NCBI GenBank assembly: GCA_022036555.1
Contig: CM039130.1
Location: 21,106,570 to 21,170,569, forward strand
Reading direction: 5' to 3'
DNA length: 64,000 nucleotides
DNA from: Microstegium vimineum
Lineage: Eukaryota; Streptophyta; Magnoliopsida; Poales; Poaceae
This document shows positions 11,464 through 22,859 of this stretch, piece after piece. Position 1 is the first letter of the stretch, and each line of letters begins with the position of its first letter. The position numbers were made by a program, and so were the translations under genes. A model generated the notes under the pieces. The model did not search any database and was not told the DNA's origin. It saw only the letters and a program-made list of their open reading frames with translations.

Positions 11464-12371
11464 TGATGAGGACATCAACACAACAATACAATCTCCAGCA
11501 CCACTTGGTCCTATTACTCGTGCTCGTGCCCGTGAACTCAACCATCAAGTAAGTTCATTCTTAAACTCTAGTCCATTATATTTAGACAATGGAGACACGC
11601 GCGCTCTTGTTTTGCTTAGGAACGATGGGGAGGATCACCAGGCAAGGGATGGGCACCGACTGGATTTGAACTGCAGGACAACGCCAACTTGTGATGGATG
11701 TCACGAATTCATACGAACCCCGATTGGGACGTTTTAAACACTTTTTGAAAAGCTTATCAAGTCTACATTCCAACGGATCCAGAAGCATGGCTATATATTA
11801 TCAGATGCGTCCAGAGTCATCGTTTTTGTACCGAGACCTTTTCTGTCCACCGGTGCTGCGTCACCTTATTTTGGGCCCATGACCCATGTATCAAGTTGGG
11901 GCCGTTAGGGACGCGTCCTAGGGTTGGAGAACGACCCCAACACCCTTGTGGTCATCCTCTCGACAGGTTATAAGTCCTTAGAGCCGCCGTAAACAGATTA
12001 GGTTTTGTTTCGTCGAGTTAGCTATTGCTACCCGCCTTTCATCGCGCGTGTTGGATCAACCGTCCGTCTAATCGTCATCAGAATCTCACCATATTGTGAT
12101 CTCAGATTGAAACCTTCATATTCATCTTGCAATTGAGTGCTTGTTTCATCTTGTTCTTGCTGGTTCTTCGATTGCTTGCAGACGGGAGCCCTAGTGGCTG
12201 GTTGTCGCGCCGCAAGATCACGGCAGCCGTTGGAGGTGGTGTATCGGTTGGTAAGGCGCAGCGTCCTTGAACGATTGTAGTCGAGCCGTGAACGTCATCT
12301 CCATCCACAAATCGAATTATCCACCAACTCTCATCGAAAGATCGGACAGCGAACCCTGCGGGTCGTCATCA
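11464..12371 (+). repeat. 3' LTR of the CRM-like element
   Basis: It pairs with 4,885-5,787. The first ~100 bp carries an open frame that looks like the end of pol (acidic residues, then GPITRARARELN). The right end GTCATCA is followed by the GATAC duplication. Confidence 0.9.
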
Positions 12372-12376
12372 GATAC

Positions 12377-12801
12377 AATAGCACCCAATTGCCCCTCGCC
12401 AAACCAAAACTAGCGTGAAGCTAGCAAGCATATAATTCCTTCCTAGGCTGATTTTAAAATGAAAAACAAAAATGAGCACTTGAGCACAGATTAACACGCA
12501 TGTCAATAACAGGCGCAGTACACTACATTTAGCGTTCCTGACAACAGAAGTTTCCCAAATTCTCAGGATGAACGAAAGAACGATACAATTGACATGGAAT
12601 AATCCCAGTCAACAGCAGGTCAGTTGACCTAAAGCGACAGTAAATCAGCAGCTATGTAGCAGCAGTAAACAATGAAATGAATTAGATTCCTAATGCAGAT
12701 TAATTCTGCAATCAATAAAACCTGATACAATTATTCAATTAGAATCCCATTCAAATTCACCTCAGAGAAGAAACATGTACTTGTGCATAAGCAGTTAAAA
12801 C
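12377..12801 (-). other. 3' flank and probable 3' UTR of the demethylase gene
   Basis: This AT-rich sequence lies between the right target duplication of the gypsy element and the stop codon of the minus-strand gene. No other gene is visible. A 3' UTR is inferred from position; no clear minus-strand poly(A) signal was found. Confidence 0.45.
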
Positions 12802-15800
12802 CTATGTACCGTTCTTTTTCTTATCACACGAATGGCCAGTCTTTCCTTGTGACGGCTGAAGTCCGACACAAACCGGAATGTCTGAGTGCAGCCAGGTTCT
12901 GTGCATGCATATGGACGCACCCCTGTATGCACCCTCATGTGTTCTGTCCTCGCCCATGGCCACTTGAATGTCTTCTTGCAGCCTGGAAATGAACACATGA
13001 GCGGTCTTTCATCCAGGTGCACTTTGCGGTGCTGAAGCAAATATTTATGGCAGAAGAACTTCTTCTTGCATCCTTTGACAGGACAAATGTCTCTCTTGTG
13101 CAGCGACAAGTCATGCTGGGTGCTAAAGCTCATGTCACACCCTTCTATATTACAAGAAAATTTTGCTCCTTTATCTCCATCACGCAAACCATCACTTGCC
13201 AGATGTTTACTGGTTTTTTTCTTACCACTTTGCATCTTGGTTTCACTTTCACATCATCGGCTTTTTCATTTGGAATTTCTTCCCAGTTGTCTACCCTTGT
13301 CCCATCACCTCTTCTGTTGCATACTTCTATGTCACTTGAAAATTTAACTTCCTTACCTTCATTGTTCAAACCATCACTTGCCTGACATTTGCTGACTTTT
13401 TTCTTACCACTTTGCATTTTGCCTCTAGATTTTACACTCTCATCATCTTTTTTTTGTCTTGGAATTTCATTCCATTTTGTGTATTTGGCTTTATCTCCAT
13501 CTTCATGAAGCAAATCCACAATGTCTTCTTGAAACTGCCTATTTGTTTTATCAGTCTTTTGCTTCTTAGTACTCATTTTCTTACCCATCTTTAGCAATTT
13601 CTTGTTTACATTTGAAAAACCATCACTTGCCTTCTCCTTGCTAAACCTCTTACTACCTTGCAATTGAGCACCAGATTTCACTGCTATAACATCACACCCT
13701 TGTGGTGAACTATTATTCCAGTCACCTATTGAGGTGTTTTCAGTGCTATCTGTATCAAACCTGCAGTCAATGTCATCATTGTCCTTGTGTAGCTCATAAA
13801 AGCTGGTTCTTCTATTATTATCCTTTTGCCTCTTAGAACTTGATTTTTTATTTACCAATTCATGTTGTTGATGTTGCCAGGTGTTCTGTGCTTCCACACT
13901 TTCACTTTCATCTCCATCTTTATATTTCACATGATCATCAAAATTTAAAGGCTGATCATACACACTGTAGTGCAAAGCAGCTTCATCAGAAGCACTGGCA
14001 CTGCATTTCTTCTTTTTACCTCTAGATTTCTCAACAGAGTCCTCTTTTCTTCTGGATATCTTTTTTGAAGAACTTCGGTTAATCAGGTAGTAGATCTTGT
14101 TGAATTTTCTTGCATCCTGTCACAAGAACTAGCAGAGAACATCGCTTTACTGTAAACTGTTTCATGATTCTGTTCTACCTGTTCACGGGCTAAAAGTGGA
14201 TGAACTTGGTTTGACATCCAATTTTTGCCACACCACCATCCAGCTACCTTTTTCTTTGTGGTGCCTGATCGTTGTCCTTCTTCATCTGTGAAGCTGTCTG
14301 GATTTTCCTGAGCAAATGCCTTGTAAATGATAGAATTGTATGGTACCTGCTTGCTGTAAAGTGGAGATTTGCTCTGTTTGGCACTGTAATATATGTTGAT
14401 ACCCATTTTTACTGCCCAGTCACTGCTTGTAGGTTCAGCATCTTCATCCCGAAGAGCCAATCGAATTCTTCCAGTGTCTTCACGTGTTGCTTTTTTGAAA
14501 GTGATATCTTTCCAAGCATGCTTCATACCAAGTTGTTCTGCTATAGCTTTTGCTGCTGACTCTGCTCTAGGGTATTCTGCAAATGCATTGTGAATTAGCT
14601 ATGAAAAAAAATCCATGTTGCAAAAGATTGCAGCATTAGGACTGGCATTGTCACAATCATCAAAATGCAATATACCAACGTCTCCTGAGTTACACTGGTT
14701 AGACCATTGAGGTCCAGGGTACCATGGACACCCCCCCCCCCCCCCCCCCCTACAGTTCAGGTTTGAAGGCTGGCACAAACTTGTTAAGACCAAAATCGGA
14801 GGACATCCCTCCCATGGTCCAGTTTTTATATTAAAAATGTATTTTTTTAACAATATTTAAACATGTATTGCCACTAATCATTCTAAGAAGTAAACAGGAT
14901 ATAAAGAGAAGAGTAAATTACATGGCCGGTCCCTAAACTATCAATGAGTTTTCATCTCGGTCCCCAGACTATAAAATTGGCTATTTAGGTCCCTAAACTA
15001 TTGCTTAGGTTTCATCCCGGTCCCTAAACTTTTAAAACGGTCATTTGAGTCCCTAGACTATTGTTTAGGTTTCGTCCCGGTCCCAAGCTACAGTGATGGT
15101 GGTAACAATTTTCTTTGTTTTATTTATTTATTTGGCTGAATCTTTGAAAAATCACAATAAATCATAGAAAAATCATAAAATAGAAAATTCACTTTGTTAG
15201 ACTCCACATGAGTAGATCTACCCAGTGAATAAATAACATGGTATACTTTAGTACAAAATTTTTGCAATTAATGTTTTGTCTTTTTCTTTTTAATTTATTT
15301 GGGCTGAATTTTTAAAAAATCATAGTAAATCACAGAAAAATCATAAAATGAAAAATCCAATTTTGTTTGACTCCACGTGAGTATATCTATACAGTGAACT
15401 AATAATATGGTATGCTTTAGTCAAAAAAATAATTATAGAAACTATAGCTATGAATTATTTTAATTAATTACATAAAAGCATAGATCTAAAGCTAAAACAA
15501 AAACTTTGTACAAAAGCATATCATATTATATGTTCACTATGTATATATACTCATGTGGAGTCCAACAAAATTAAAATTTTCATTTTATGATTTTTCTGTG
15601 ATTTATTATGATTTTTCAAAGATTCGACCTAAATAAATAAATAAATAAAAACAAAACAATTGATACCGCCGCCACTGTAGCTTGGACCGGGATGAAACTA
15701 AACAATAGTTTAGGGACCCAAATGATCGTTTTGAATGTTTGGGGACCAGGATGAAACCTAAGCATAGTTTAGGGACCTAAATAGCCATTTTTATAGTTTG

Positions 15801-18186
15801 GGGACCAGGATGAAAACTCACCGATAGTTTAGGGACCAGCCATGTAATTTGCTCTAAAGAGAAATACCAAGGAACAATGCCAAAAGAATTTTGTGGATAT
15901 TAGGGAAAGTGCAACTACCTGGATGGCATAAAAGCATGATATTAGCACCACCAATTTGTTCAAGTCGTGTCCAAGTTTCCAAAGCATGTTCTAGACAAAA
16001 CACGTGCATTCTGCAAGAATCCTTGCTGTACTTGAACAAAGTCAGTGCATCTGTTTCTATTGCACCTGTAGCTGTGCTCAAACTAGTATTCCGAGGGCTT
16101 TTACACCAGATGCAGTTAGATCATCATCAAAATCAAGATATGCATGCCACTGCTCATGGGACGTTAGTGACTCTCCCTGATCTGTTATATGGATCATATT
16201 TGTTTCCATACTAACAGGAGTCATAGCAGTACTCTTATCCTCCAGTGGTTGCATTAGAGATGCTATTGCTCTGGAGTCATTGTCCTCTTCACACAAGTGC
16301 AAATTCGTATTTTGATCCTGAACTGATGTTCCTGAGGACTGAATATTTGTGACTCCATTTGCTGCATCATTGTTTTCACAATTGTTTGATATATTGTTAG
16401 GTGCTTCTGCTTCTTCATCAGAATCTGATGATTCATAAGCAGAAGCCAGAAGCCCAAGAGCGGAAGTGCATCCATGGGTGTTGCTGCTGTATAGCTGTCT
16501 ACACCTATCAGAAACTTGGGCTGCACTCACATTTTGTATTGTATTATCATCGGTTTCAGGAGCATATCCTGTTAAAGAAAGACAATAAATTTACATGATA
16601 GCCTCCAAACTATGCACTGGAAGAATAATTTTATTACAGTAAAAAATCTAGTATCACAATCAATGACACTTTGATACCGTCCAATCACGAAGGCCAGAAA
16701 CACGCTGTTGAGTCTTGAGCATCACAGAGAAAAGTGATGTCAACTGAATTAAACTAACTAAAAAGATAAAGAATTCAGAAACAAGTAATATAGTTCACTA
16801 GAACATTCATCCTAGAGTTCATTTCAAAAGAAAATCCTTGCTAAAATTAGGTGCAACTGAAAATATGATTGAGCCAAACAATTGAAACTTTGGCCTTCAA
16901 TATTTTACGGACATTTCGATTGTCAATATGAGGTATGTCAGGAAGTACTTATACAATACATTGTTTATTGAGATTATAAATTATTATCTGGTAGGTTCAT
17001 CCATACAAAAGGTATGTTCTGTCAGCAGCTTTGACGTCAAAATTGACTAAATTCTGAGTTGTGACTGAAGGGTTACTAACAAGAAAAATTGGAAGATCGG
17101 TCACCTTTTATGATGCACAAGTGCATGGGATAGCTGTAGCTTTATCAAATTTCTGCTTTACCAACCATTTGAAAAGAAGCATTAAAGAGGACTAATATTA
17201 GAATGACATACTGGATCAAAGAGAATATTATCACTGTCACTATTTAAAACCAATAGTGAAATGGTGGAGGACAGATAATGATATCAAGTAAAAAGGAACA
17301 TCTTGAGGACTGGGAATTAATACTGTAAGTGGATCCATGTCTTGCTAACCTTGTTGACAAGCTAACGCCGTCCGATTTGAGGTATCATCTGATTCCATTA
17401 TTTCTCTGTGTATTGCACTTGATGACATGGACTCCCTAGAAATGACATATTGGACTGCTGCTTCTTTAGGTTGAATAATGGCTACACAAGCATAGCTTAA
17501 TATGCCACACTGAACACATGGCAACCGCCCTTGATCTAAGAGCCCACCTCCTTGATGAGATCTGCCTTTTCCAATTACTCCAATCTGAATATCTGAAGTC
17601 GATAAGCAGAATGCAGTACTCTTAACTGTTCCAAATTTTGTTTCATAGAACTTTCTTTGGTTACATGAGGAGGAAGTGGTTGATTCACTCATGTTCTCAA
17701 CCTCTTTGATTTTATCTATTTCATCACCATAAACAAGTGTTTCCTCAGCTTTTTGCTGGCTAATACTAGAGGGACCAGCAATCAAGCCTTGCTTATCACT
17801 GACTTCAGGTGCCCTCATTGTAGGAAAGGATGGAAGGGGAAATTCAATCTCCGGGATAATTACACAAGAACTCTTGTCAAGAAGGATGCTCAGAAAACTG
17901 TTGTTTTCTATCACACTTCCAACAAATGTTTCTTTGATCATTCTTTCACCTTCGCTCTTCTTCTTGTCCCTTAGACGAGAGCTTCTAGGCATAGAGAATT
18001 CTTAGGCTCCCTATAAAAGAAAAATATCGTCCAGATTCAATCTCCAGTGACATGATAACCCAGAGAATTACACAAATAGAACTGCTATTTGATATCCATT
18101 TTTTAGATGCTGTGATGTAACTGATCTCTCTAGTCTCTAGTTCATAAATAGATAATATTACAATGAATACATCCTGAGAGAACGTG

Positions 18187-18233
<47 letters not shown>

Positions 18234-21200
18234 TGGTGGGTGTGCTGTGATTTATTTATCTCCTTAATGTAATGATACACATCTCATGTGTATTGAAGAA
18301 AAAAAATCTGATATCATGTAATTTGGATACCATCCTCTCCAATATTCATAGGCAATTGAAAAGTTCTATAACAATAACAATTGAGATCATATTTATTGCA
18401 GGCAAACCTTAGATGTAATGACAGTGCTAGCTCATAAAGCAGCTGATAATGAGACACCATTGGGCCCGAATTTGTGGAAGCCCTCCTGATTGCAGCTTCT
18501 TTAGCCACTTGCAACCAGCAAGGTGTAGCAATGTTTGTTGCTTCTCCACAATTAAATCCTATGAAGCGGATAGTGAAATAAAATTAATTGTTGCATTCAG
18601 AGGTATTCCATGTGCAACTGAGTGATTTCAGCAAGATACTGAAAGTACTATTTTCCACTACAAGTATAAAAAAAATATGCATGAACATGAACACTGTATC
18701 ATAAATATGGAATTAAAAGGTTAGCATTTCACTTAATATGTTAACTGAAAATTATAGTCTTCTAAATACTAGTCAGTGAAAGGACTAGACCACACCTAGC
18801 ATACAGGAGCAACCAGATAGCTAGTTCAAGGAACTTTTTTTTACAGCGATTCAAGGAACATTATGCTAACCTAATAAGTGCACTATTCGAATATGGATGT
18901 GTTAGATGGCTTACCATGGCTAAAACCAGAATGATAAGCTCCAGGGAATGTGATAACAAATTCACCAGAGTTTTGAACCAATCTGCTTTGGAGAAGTATC
19001 TATCAATCATTATACCCAATACTCAAAATAATGGCCAAGAAAAATGCCACAAAAATAATGTTAAGAAATGGAGTAACACCTGCAGCAAGGAACTCCAGCA
19101 GAAAGAAGCACTTCAGGAGACAAGACAGTTGTCTTTTCATTTAGTATTTGAAAGGCCACTGCACCAGATAAGCAATCATCAGCAAGCTTTTCTCTTCAGA
19201 GTGAAGAAAACTGAAGCATACATACTTAAGAATAAGACTAAGGCTAGTTACTATCAAACATCCCTAATAAAAAAATTATCTTTCATCAGTTTTCCAAAAC
19301 AGTATGACAGTTCAGTTGACCCATGCCTCTCCTAGTCTCCTTGCATTACTGATGTGCCTTAGGATTCTGCTATGCACCAGTGCCTCTGGAGATCTCTGAT
19401 GGATATGTACAAAAATAACCCACCTCAACCAGAGTTGATCAACTTTTTCTCCAATTGGTGCTACCCCCTACCCTTCCAGCTACCACGTATATTGTCCTTT
19501 CGAACTAGGCCTACACTTTAGCTTCTGTGGCGCCTTACTGCTTGTGACAAAGAATACTGGATGTCTAGTAATTTCATTCACTGTCTAAATTCAATAGCTA
19601 ACATCTTCAGATTTTACCATCTCTTTTTAGTATTGATCCCAAATACCGTAAGCATAAGGTATCCTTGGGCAGTACATAACCTTCCATACTAACGTCTCCA
19701 TCCTCAGGTCAAGTAGTACCAAGTGAAACCTCATATACTCGTTTTTAGTTCTACCAAGTCTAAAACCTTTCAATTATAAAGTCTGTCACCATGTCAAGGG
19801 CGTTAAACCCTCAGATAGCAGGACCTCGACTACGAAGCTCGTAGTCTCGCTCCGTCTTCTCCGGCGAGGTTTACCCCGCCGCCGTAGCCCGTAGGCTTGG
19901 TTTGTTGAGAGAGAGGGAGATTAGATTGGCAATATATTTCTTGATCTCAATGTTTGCCTACGTACAGACTAAATAGGCCAGCCGGCCTAGACTTTTGGTG
20001 ATTAAATATTCCTAGCAACAACCTTTCCTAAACTTAAGGGATATAAAGCAGGAAACTAATCTCTCTTTCCTATATCTAGTCACGCACGGAGTCCTTCTCC
20101 TGTGTGGCTGCTGTGCTGGCCGCACGCTGTCCCGAGCCCGCCGACGCCTGGTGTATGTGTTTCCCCAGATGACATCTCTCCCCCCCTCGAGGTTCAGCTC
20201 GTCCTCGAGCTGAAATGCTGGGAACTTGGAGAGGAACGGCTCGACGTCTTCCCAGGTGGCGGAGGCAGCGGACTGGCCATTCCTGAGTCTACCTCAACCT
20301 CTAAGTTAACAGTCAAATCAAATTGACCAAAACTTGAACGAACTAGTACACAATCTAATCTGCTGCTACAACCTTGCATTTCAGTAAGTGCAGCTGCTGC
20401 GCAACTACCCAAAGCCCCAAACTCCTATCTGCCAAAACCGGTTACTCTCTCCAATCACAAAAACTTGTTTAGGACAAGATTTGGTCAAACTTAAAAACTA
20501 TATTAACTATTACATTATTTAGTTTGGAAGTGTGTAGGTTATATGTATCGATTTGTACTCAAAAGTCAAAATATTTGCAAAATCGCTTATATTTGAAGGA
20601 TTTTATGAATATTTTCTAGAAGAAATTAGTGGTCAAGATTCGAAGACTATGAAAAATCAAATGTGTCAAGTATTTGTGACTGGAGGGAGTAGATGTTTAG
20701 GTAAGTAAACAACACTCAGGAACTTCAGCATGATATGCCATGTTATCTGGCATCACTTAACTAATACATTTTTTCCTTTTGCACATGCTATTTTGGCAGT
20801 GTCAGATAAACAGTGGTACCCTGAAGAAGAAATCTGACTTTTTACTTTGCCCAACAAAGAGGAAAAACAAAGTACATAAGTTTTCTTCAGCCATGGGTTT
20901 TGTGCTAAAAAATAGTACTAATCTCTGCTAGGTTTATATGCCACTATAATTGCAGACTGCTCATTTGGTGCTCCTGATAAACTAGCTTTACTTTTTTTGG
21001 CACATTGTTGTTGCTCTACAGAAAAAGTTTCCACTTTGCTCATCAAGTAGAAAACCCAAAAAAACAAGATTAGTTATGAAGAACTTCATAAAAAAAACAT
21101 CCAAACAAGAAACAAAAAAAGTGCAGGAGAAACAAGACCCACAAATCCAAAATGATGCCCACATCTTTGTGCAGGCAGTATGCTTTGACATTTGATTCAC

Positions 21201-22592
21201 TCGTAGCATTCTGAAGTAAAGATTAGTAAGAAAATAATTGACTTTACTTTTCTTGTGAAAGCCTACCCCGCCCCACCCCGTACCCTTAAATCTTCGCTGC
21301 CTGGTGAGGAAGACAGGAAGTACCATGTCATATCCTGATCAAATTTGCTACAGCTCAAATCAGTGTTCAAGCTCAATCAATAGTCCAATCGGAACCTCCA
21401 GTACCCAAAATGGTAAGCTGATTGATTTGTTCTCTTCCTTAAAGTCCATTAAAGTCTTGCATTACCAAATGGCATTGATTTTTGCTTAATTTACATGGTA
21501 CTCTAAATGTAAAATGGCCCATTTGGAGTTGCTGACAATATTTCAGTTTTTTTCCCTTTTCATAAAGAAACATGTTTAGGCACAGTGGCATATAGACAAC
21601 GGTACCTGGAGAAAAAGTTTTTGACTTTGCCAGTAAAGAAGAAAGCAGAAAAGACTAAATGCTGCACATCTATCCAAGGAACCAAAGCATAGCATAGAAG
21701 GGGCAAAAGGAAGGAGGGCACACGCACTGATGGCGTTGAGGTCATCGGCGTAGCCGTGCACACGGACGGCGTCCTCGAAGGCGAGCATGGCATCGCGTGG
21801 TACGCCGTACCAGGTCTTGGACTTGCCAAAGTGGAGGTAGTTGAGGCTGTGCAGCTCGTGGTCCTCCACGTGCCAAGCGAACCAGCTGTACAGCATCGCA
21901 ACATACAGCATCGGCGTCGTCACGCCGGCCACGTCCCGGCCCATCGCCTGCAGCAGCGAGCCCCGGGCACGAGGGGCCAACCGCATGTTCCACTCCGTCT
22001 CCCCGACGTCCCTCGCCGCAAGGGCCGCATTGCCTCCGGAGCCCTCCAGGTCGAGGTTCAGCTCCTCCGGCGCCGCAAAGCCGGAGCCCGGCATGTCGTT
22101 GCCGTACTCGACGTTGAACGGTTTCGCGGCGCAGGCGCCCCAGAAGAGCGCCTCCAGCTGGAGCTGCGTCGCGTGTTTGGGCGGCATCGCGTGCCTCGGA
22201 ATCTCGATGTCGCGGGCCTTGGCGCGGAAGGCCTCCAGCGTGTACCGCTCGCCGCTCTCCCAGACGCGGCGGCTCGCGGGGCGGCGATTCTTGGTGGAGA
22301 AACCCACCTGTTGGAGCCGCGTCGCGAAGGTGGGTGCAGGGGCCGCGACATCGCCGGGGGCGGCGGAGGCCACATTGGCAGCGAAGGAGGCCTTGAGGCG
22401 CTCGACCGTGGCCTCCCGCGGCGGTGGCGCGAGCGGAGGCACGATCTTGCAGATGCCGTAGCGGGAGGCCTCAGCCTCGATCTTGAGGATATAGGCGATG
22501 GGGTCCGCGAACTCGGCGGCGGTGGGGCGGAACTCCGGCGCCACGGGCAGGTTGCGCAGCCACTCCGGCGTCTCCATCGCCGGCGGCGGCAT
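12802..22592 (-). CDS. JmjC-domain histone H3K27 demethylase, REF6/ELF6/JMJ705-type
   Basis: A nuclear 2-oxoglutarate/Fe(II) oxygenase; the family removes methyl groups from H3K27 and finds targets by DNA-binding zinc fingers. Seven coding exons are inferred: 22592-21728, 19158-19080, 18982-18915, 18558-18408, 17984-17350, 16568-15919 and 14576-12802. All junctions use GT/AG and keep phase, and the nominal length is about 1,400 residues. JmjN is at residues ~19-52. JmjC runs over exons 1-4, with iron ligands H241 and E243 (WHVEDHELHS) and H337 (GFSHGFN). A C5HC2-type stretch (CVQCGILSYAC) lies in exon 5. Four C2H2 fingers lie at ~13,165-12,845. Start ATG 22,592 gives the conserved METPEWLRN terminus. 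Exon 5 uses an acceptor at 17,985-17,986. The frame breaks at about 16,104, 14,087, 13,234 and 12,845, so this allele is a pseudogene or carries base errors. Family identity is very secure; the symbol is left open because REF6 and ELF6 orthology was not tested. Confidence 0.9.
14731..14750. repeat. Poly-C run, 20 bases
   Basis: Twenty consecutive C residues occur in the last intron of the demethylase gene, on the plus strand (G20 in the transcript). Length calls in such runs are unreliable. Confidence 0.9.
14911..15854. mobile_element. Mutator-type foldback MITE in the last intron of the demethylase gene
   Basis: This 944-bp element has long inverted repeats. It begins GAG(T)AAATTACATGGCCGG and ends with the complement at 15,854. 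The arms also share TCCCTAAACTA-type repeats, an AAATCATA block and a TTTATTTATTT block in opposite orientation. It is flanked by perfect 9-bp direct repeats TAAAGAGAA (14,902-14,910 and 15,855-15,863), the duplication size of Mutator-like elements. No transposase frame is present, so it is non-autonomous. It lies in the transcribed intron between exons 6 and 7, and its RNA could fold into one long hairpin. Confidence 0.88.
18187..18233. repeat. Compound (GT)n(GA)n microsatellite
   Basis: Fourteen GT units are followed by about nine GA units in intron 4 of the demethylase gene. This is a probable length-polymorphic marker. Confidence 0.95.
19860..20290 (-). mobile_element. Remnant of a Reina-like Ty3/gypsy element (pol end plus LTR)
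   Basis: Read on the minus strand, 20,285-20,185 encodes a fragment of the form ATWEDVEPFLSKFPAF...LEDELNLEGG. This matches the chromodomain-containing C-terminus of Reina-type gypsy polyproteins. A purine run (GAGGGGGGGAGA) and then a TGTCATC sequence follow, as at a 3' LTR start; LTR-like sequence continues to about 19,860. The rest of the element is absent. It lies inside intron 1 of the demethylase gene, in the same orientation as the gene. Confidence 0.6.
20445..20689. mobile_element. Stowaway-type MITE
   Basis: This 245-bp segment has inverted ends CTCTCTCCAATCACAAA and TTTGTGACTGGAGGGAG and is flanked by TA on both sides (20,443-20,444 and 20,690-20,691). Stowaway (Tc1/mariner) elements of grasses have CTCCCTCC-like ends and TA duplications. 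No coding sequence is present. It sits in intron 1 of the demethylase gene. Confidence 0.85.
20692..21727 (-). other. Rest of intron 1 of the demethylase gene
   Basis: This is AT-rich intron sequence up to the donor site (GTGCGT on the minus strand at 21,727). Open frames here (e.g. 20,988-21,326) have no recognisable domain. Two short pieces near 20,815-20,880 and 21,600-21,660 resemble each other weakly and may be repeat debris. Confidence 0.4.
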
Positions 22593-22815
22593 GATTGCCG
22601 CGGCGGGGACCGCGAAGAGGTGAGGAGGGCCTTCCTCAGGCGAGAACTCGCATTTGGGAAGCGCGATTCGGGGAATTGGCTCTCGCTGACTGTTGCTTCG
22701 AGCTTGCTGCAGCGACTGCTGGCCTGTTGCTGCTTTGGGGTAGTGAGGAGAGAGGGGGACTTTGCGGAGGAGAGAGACAGGGAGGACGAGAGGATGGGGA
22801 TATATTTTCTTTTCT
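22593..22815 (-). promoter_or_regulatory. Probable 5' UTR and TATA box of the demethylase gene
   Basis: The sequence upstream of the ATG at 22,592 is GC-rich and then turns to a pyrimidine/purine-rich tract. On the minus strand, AAAATATATCC at about 22,797-22,808 is a plausible TATA box about 210 bases before the ATG. That would leave a 5' UTR of about 180 bases. Assignment is by position and motif only. Confidence 0.45.
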
Positions 22816-22859
22816 CTTTTTTTTTTGACCTTTTGATTTTGGAGGGGTAGAAAAATTTT

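Larger units (their letters stand above)
4885..12371 (+). mobile_element. Complete Ty3/gypsy LTR retrotransposon, CRM-like
   Basis: This 7,487-bp element has two LTRs (4,885-5,787 and 11,464-12,371) that begin TGATGAGGACATC and end GTCATCA. It is flanked by identical 5-bp target duplications GATAC (4,880-4,884 and 12,372-12,376). Inside, the order is gag, protease, reverse transcriptase, RNase H, integrase, followed by a polypurine tract at 11,452-11,463; this order defines Ty3/gypsy. The gag style and the pol C-terminus running towards the LTR suggest the CRM chromovirus lineage, which is an inference. Stops, frameshifts and a catalytic deletion make it non-autonomous. It sits about 430 bp beyond the stop codon of the minus-strand demethylase gene. 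Confidence 0.92.

Noticed and set aside
4885..12371. A chromodomain at the end of the CRM-like pol
   Set aside because: The C-terminus is short and acidic and runs into the LTR; no canonical chromodomain is visible.
16060..16103. A true 41-base intron in demethylase exon 6
   Set aside because: It is far shorter than usual plant introns; a small indel is simpler. Kept only as a finding to test.
20102..20326. Plus-strand 74-residue frame in intron 1
   Set aside because: The minus strand here encodes the end of a Reina-like polyprotein; this frame is its shadow.
21756..22850. Plus-strand 364-residue open frame
   Set aside because: It lies opposite exon 1 of the demethylase gene. GC-rich grass exons often leave the other strand open, and its composition (R, G, H, V-rich) has no domain.
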